NCBI GenBank assembly: GCA_021732565.1
Contig: JAKFUT010000290.1
Location: 1 to 33,910 of the forward strand
Length of the DNA: 33,910 nucleotides
From: Candidatus Obscuribacterales bacterium
GTDB taxonomy: Bacteria > Cyanobacteriota > Vampirovibrionia > Obscuribacterales > Obscuribacteraceae
Direction of reading: 5' to 3'
The notes beneath the pieces were generated by a model. That model was not told the DNA's origin. It searched no databases and saw only the letters and a list, made by a program, of their open reading frames with translations. Every line of letters starts with the position of its first letter. The stretch's first letter is position 1. Positions 31,401 to 33,910 of the stretch are shown here, in pieces. The position numbers were made by a program, and so were the translations under genes.

Positions 31401-33910
31401 GAACGAACACGATAGTGACAGCGCAGGGCGATCTGTTTATTGCATCTGGCGGTCTGAGCATTACCGGAGACTCGAAATCCAGCCTGAGTTTGACCACCAG
31501 GGGACATCTTTTGGTAAATGGCGACTTGACAGTCTCCGGCAGCACAGCTGTGTCTATTCAATGCTCTTCTCTTGATCCATTCATAATAGGTGCTGGCGTT
31601 ACATCCAATGGAATAAACGGGTCCATCATAACGCAGGCCACCGCCACAAGTGTTCCTACCGACGCTTTCTTCGCATCCAACCCTGGCACTGCCAGTAGTG
31701 TCACTTTAACGACTGGCGGTGACCTCAGGATTACTGATGCAGCCAACATCAAGTTATTACCCGCTGCCAGCGGGGGCTCGGGGGGCAGCCTGAGAATCAC
31801 GGCCAACGGAACGTTGTTCATTGATGATGGCACATTGAGCGTTGATTCCAACGGCACTAATTTTCAAACTCGAGGAGGAAGTCTCACTCTCTCGGCACCG
31901 CAATTAGTTTTACCAGTGGACAAACATGTTGTTCTCAGTTCCAATGCCGGAGCCAATTCCTCGGGATCGGCCGGAGATATCTCGCTATTTGTCAACGGCG
32001 GGACTACGATGGCAATCGGAGCTGCTAACGGCGAGTTGGGCATAAGTTTGAAAGGCTACAACGGTTCGTTCACGTACAGTGGCAGTTCTAGTATCAATCT
32101 GAACTGGAACGGGCTTGTGTTAGACAAGAGTTTACCGCCGGTTGGCGGATTCGGTGGCAATTATAAGGTTCTCACTACTGGCGACGTGACAGTCAGCGGC
32201 GATTTCTCCAGCCCGTTTCAATTGGCCAGTCTTTCCTTACGTGGCTCCGGAGTAGGTACGTTCACTGGCAGCATGGACGTTAATGGCGGGGACGTAATAT
32301 TAACAGAGCTAAAAGGAATCAATATGGGCGCCACTATATTCGGTGGCAACGGAAACGTATTGATGAATACGGCATCCACCGATGTAGGTGGTTCCCCTAG
32401 CCCGTCAGCGAAGATTTCCATCACAGCGCCTATTATTATGGGTTCATTTGGAAACATACTAATACAGGCCGACTCCCCCGGGCAGAGTATCAACCTGGCT
32501 GCCGACATACAGGGCGGACTCCAGCTTAGACTGGAAACCGGAAGCGGTGGCACCATTAAACAAACCGCAGGCGTGATTTCATCGAATTCAATCTCTCTTT
32601 CAGGTGGTGGTGACTTCGGACTGGCTTCGCGTTTTATCAACGTAAATACCGGAGCTCTGAACGTGCTGACCACAGGCGGTGCGTTCATTCACAATGGCAG
32701 CAAGGATTTGAATTTAATAAATGGTTTCCTTGCTGGCGGATCTCTGGTGTTGTTTTCCGATGGGAACGTCACCGGGTTTAGTGCATCAGCTACTCAAATC
32801 ATCGTGCGAACAACTGCGGGATCAAACGGAAACATAACGTTCAATGGTACTATCACTGCTACCGGTGCGCCGCCCGCTCCCGCAGTGCAGCTAAGTGCAG
32901 ACGGAACCGGCAACGTATCAGCCAATTTTATTTCCGCTGACGGTCTTTTTGTTGATCTCTCTAGCGGCACAGGAACCATAGGCGGCGACTCTGGAATTTC
33001 CACCGATGCTGGCGCCATAGCCGCAAATACCTTCGTTTCCGGCTCCGTGTCAATCAGCGCTTCCTCTCCCAATCTTGTTTTGTTCAGTTCGCATGCCGGA
33101 AGAGACTTCAACTTAACGGCGACAGGCGCTGTTACAACAAGCTCCATTGTTAGCGATGCGGGGGCAATCAGTTTGCAGGCAGCTACGGGAATCACTGTTT
33201 TTGCAGGGAAGGAACTAACTGCAAATAACGGCTCTGTATCGTTGCAGACCGGGAGCGGCACCATCAACATTCAAACCGGTGCAACACTGACGGCCATTTC
33301 GCCCGATCCGGCCGACGGTATTTTTCTCGGAGTGGGAGCCACCTTCGACAAACAGCTCGGCCCCGTTCCCACCGGTGTTACTGTCATCGGCAGTGCCGGC
33401 CAAGTTTTCTTTGGCAATGGAATAGTTAACTCGACGGGCAATGCCACCATAAATTTAAACGGAAATACAATTGTTGCTTTTTCCGGTACTCCGGGGTCTG
33501 TAACCCTTGGAGACGGTGTCAGCCTCAACTCGAACCCCGCCCTCACTCTGTTCAGTCTTGATTTAACTAACTCGATAATCACAGCGCAGGTAAACTCGCT
33601 TCAAAGTAAGGGAATAGTAGGGGGCACTCTTCAGGTCTCAGGGGGAATTGCAACTGGAGGCAACGTTATCCTCGGTCCGGCAAATCTTTTCCCCTCGTTA
33701 ACCGCGGCTGTTATACCGAACAATGTGACTGTCACCTTTCAAGATTTTGGCGGCACTCCAGTTCAAGTAGGCATTACGGCCAAGAGCAGCAATCCTACGG
33801 TGACGATCGACGGTACGGCCCAATTTGTAAGCTCCGGTGGCGGGACCGACGCACAATTGCTTGTTTCTTCAACGTTTCCTGCAACGGCATATCAAAACGG
33901 CGGTGGTGGT
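28439..33910 (+). CDS. Giant exported repeat protein (filamentous-haemagglutinin-like), runs off right edge
   Basis: The frame is open from ATG 28439 to the last base, giving 1824 codons so far with no stop. ATG 28430 is an alternative in-frame start. Neither has a clear ribosome site. A signal peptide is plausible (KLSALILVFVFATS, cleavage near AIAA). Residues 58-125 (ITVGGQSMTVTP, LTPAEKSALYQVSHTG, SLIVPQNVSV) match residues 151-222 of the protein at 1-2289. The rest is thousands of bases of Gly/Ser/Thr/Asn-rich beta-prone sequence with recurring GGxI, GNINI, SGGSLxI and GTI turns and few charged or Cys residues, as in beta-helix adhesins. No catalytic motif is seen. Export and surface location follow from composition. 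Host for a partner transporter or anchor would be beyond the edge. Confidence 0.85.
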   Translation, partial: MNHKLSALILVFVFATSNDLLSAIAADGTNTGHAPNLDLSSTSASLHPGKALQTGSTQITVGGQSMTVTPASLLTPAEKSALYQVSHTGSQSIVIGSQGNAIGGTINLPANLNNLASLIVPQNVSVLHNFSTNSTLNIVGNFSNAGSFLAYSSNASAVIQATNIFNSGLISSSSIQGLSGISQLNLSLMATGSIVNSGVISSNGSLSLSAGNSISNLSSTTQSAVVQAISNVNLQTNSIINSGLINSVAGNINIAGALNSKLSGDLSINNAHGLIQATLGSVNIRSTDYAGTALTQIIGGSINAGEMNVNGGNGRVDVALSDLTAVLNASAADLHVTTATPRLTLGRINVSNDPTFYNQGDGVTPGDILIDEPLVFHGTTNTDHNLAIVASGSITTGDNAAELDTSSSTNDGGTIVLVAGAEFSLVPAGPTSNAPTAGNSGDNFTNLVITGPSLFGGKIDLTSGASGGITKFDTRSGTGSGGAITLAAFSGSTTGSGTIKLPDTVTLTSGGSGSGHNGDINVLAESLTGIPVQIGPVSSTGGSGVGGNVLIQYSKIGVSSPVSIVDGTVISGSFTGVADSTNDPTRSVQAVDLNIFSPTGTTIASFGSIAIGKIVTHGSNVAVLAKGNITALPEAALDTTGISGGGTIKLIAGASLFGAGGAPPITSAAVNEILSVVVGSAGNIDLTGITMLDSSSATGAAGKIGIYAFPTTSDNTLGKVIVPSNVTIKADGAAGAAGSQILIAGNGIETGNIEAVNASPPTASNTNQIQLKTGSFVGYGDTVFAGATTAGTPPSLGSGDHVYTGSLTVNGDGSSILIPSVNSIQIDGNIKATGNRSIITITTGGFTELEIGAGGANSINGTITADVAGPVGNAGTITITAFAGINLTTGGALVLASGVNGGDGGSLSLRSPLSSVKLPVGGVDVSPLFSGATGGTIALQGDIQVSGAGNFQVKNSGPGSQILVTQSDGTAALKIGGGNGELSIAASGTNTIVTAQGDLFIASGGLSITGDSKSSLSLTTRGHLLVNGDLTVSGSTAVSIQCSSLDPFIIGAGVTSNGINGSIITQATATSVPTDAFFASNPGTASSVTLTTGGDLRITDAANIKLLPAASGGSGGSLRITANGTLFIDDGTLSVDSNGTNFQTRGGSLTLSAPQLVLPVDKHVVLSSNAGANSSGSAGDISLFVNGGTTMAIGAANGELGISLKGYNGSFTYSGSSSINLNWNGLVLDKSLPPVGGFGGNYKVLTTGDVTVSGDFSSPFQLASLSLRGSGVGTFTGSMDVNGGDVILTELKGINMGATIFGGNGNVLMNTASTDVGGSPSPSAKISITAPIIMGSFGNILIQADSPGQSINLAADIQGGLQLRLETGSGGTIKQTAGVISSNSISLSGGGDFGLASRFINVNTGALNVLTTGGAFIHNGSKDLNLINGFLAGGSLVLFSDGNVTGFSASATQIIVRTTAGSNGNITFNGTITATGAPPAPAVQLSADGTGNVSANFISADGLFVDLSSGTGTIGGDSGISTDAGAIAANTFVSGSVSISASSPNLVLFSSHAGRDFNLTATGAVTTSSIVSDAGAISLQAATGITVFAGKELTANNGSVSLQTGSGTINIQTGATLTAISPDPADGIFLGVGATFDKQLGPVPTGVTVIGSAGQVFFGNGIVNSTGNATINLNGNTIVAFSGTPGSVTLGDGVSLNSNPALTLFSLDLTNSIITAQVNSLQSKGIVGGTLQVSGGIATGGNVILGPANLFPSLTAAVIPNNVTVTFQDFGGTPVQVGITAKSSNPTVTIDGTAQFVSSGGGTDAQLLVSSTFPATAYQNGGGG

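Noticed and set aside
29587..33582. Several 60-160-codon minus-strand frames opposite the right giant protein
   Set aside because: Same Pro/Val/Leu-rich shadow composition; the plus frame is continuous over 1824 codons.

Overview
The window is a bacterial chromosome segment of about 50% GC by eye. It has no rRNA, tRNA, CRISPR array or intact mobile element that I can see. Signal peptides, Spy/CpxP-like periplasmic modules and giant exported beta-repeat proteins point to a diderm. The 96-residue single-RRM protein with its own strong terminator is of the kind best known from cyanobacteria. With the DUF4239 paralogues and oversized modular proteins, this makes a non-photosynthetic cyanobacterial relative (Obscuribacterales/Melainabacteria type) my best guess. 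That is an inference, not a demonstration.

Layout. (1) 1-2289, minus strand: the first 763 residues of a giant Gly/Ser/Thr/Asn-rich surface protein that runs off the left edge. (2) 2290-2925: no convincing gene, possible decayed insertion-sequence end. (3) 2926-6449, minus: a compact three-gene operon of circularly permuted ATP-grasp, alpha-E and transglutaminase-like protein, a known conserved trio predicted to make or modify peptides. (4) 6773-11432, minus: a DUF4239 membrane protein and an 1171-residue protein with a hydrophobic N-terminus, long disordered linker, TPRs and a C-terminal SAM-methyltransferase domain. (5) 11709-13401: small genes, including an acyl-carrier-like protein whose domain halves are in permuted order, an L7/L12-C-terminal-like small protein with an acidic tail in another frame, and a two-TM/PH-like gene broken by two frameshifts. 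(6) 13548-15976, plus: an acidic orphan protein, an exported alpha/beta hydrolase and a membrane-anchored Sel1-repeat protein. (7) 16547-17785, minus: a protein with 60-bp (20-residue) tandem repeats. (8) 18635-20047: RRM protein with terminator, ribbon-helix-helix regulator, and a second DUF4239 protein. (9) 20531-26484, plus: a LysM plus papain-like cysteine peptidase-fold protein, a PsbP/DcrB-like protein, a protein with EF-hand-like segments and an internal duplication, and a small acidic protein. (10) 26691-28319, minus: an exported protein with four LTxxQ motifs and a FecR-like tail. It is divergent from a second giant repeat protein (28439 to the right edge, 1824 residues so far) that shares its N-terminal motif with the one at the left edge.

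The genes form several small units rather than one pathway. The strongest themes are the cell surface and periplasm (two paralogous giant proteins facing outward from the window, LTxxQ proteins, LysM/peptidase cluster) and modular fusions. The best candidates for something undescribed are the LysM/papain-like cluster, the permuted acyl-carrier-like protein, the TPR-methyltransferase giant and the LTxxQ-FecR protein paired with a giant adhesin. Three apparent single-base frameshifts cluster between 12.3 and 13.3 kb, so either local gene decay or assembly error should be considered there.
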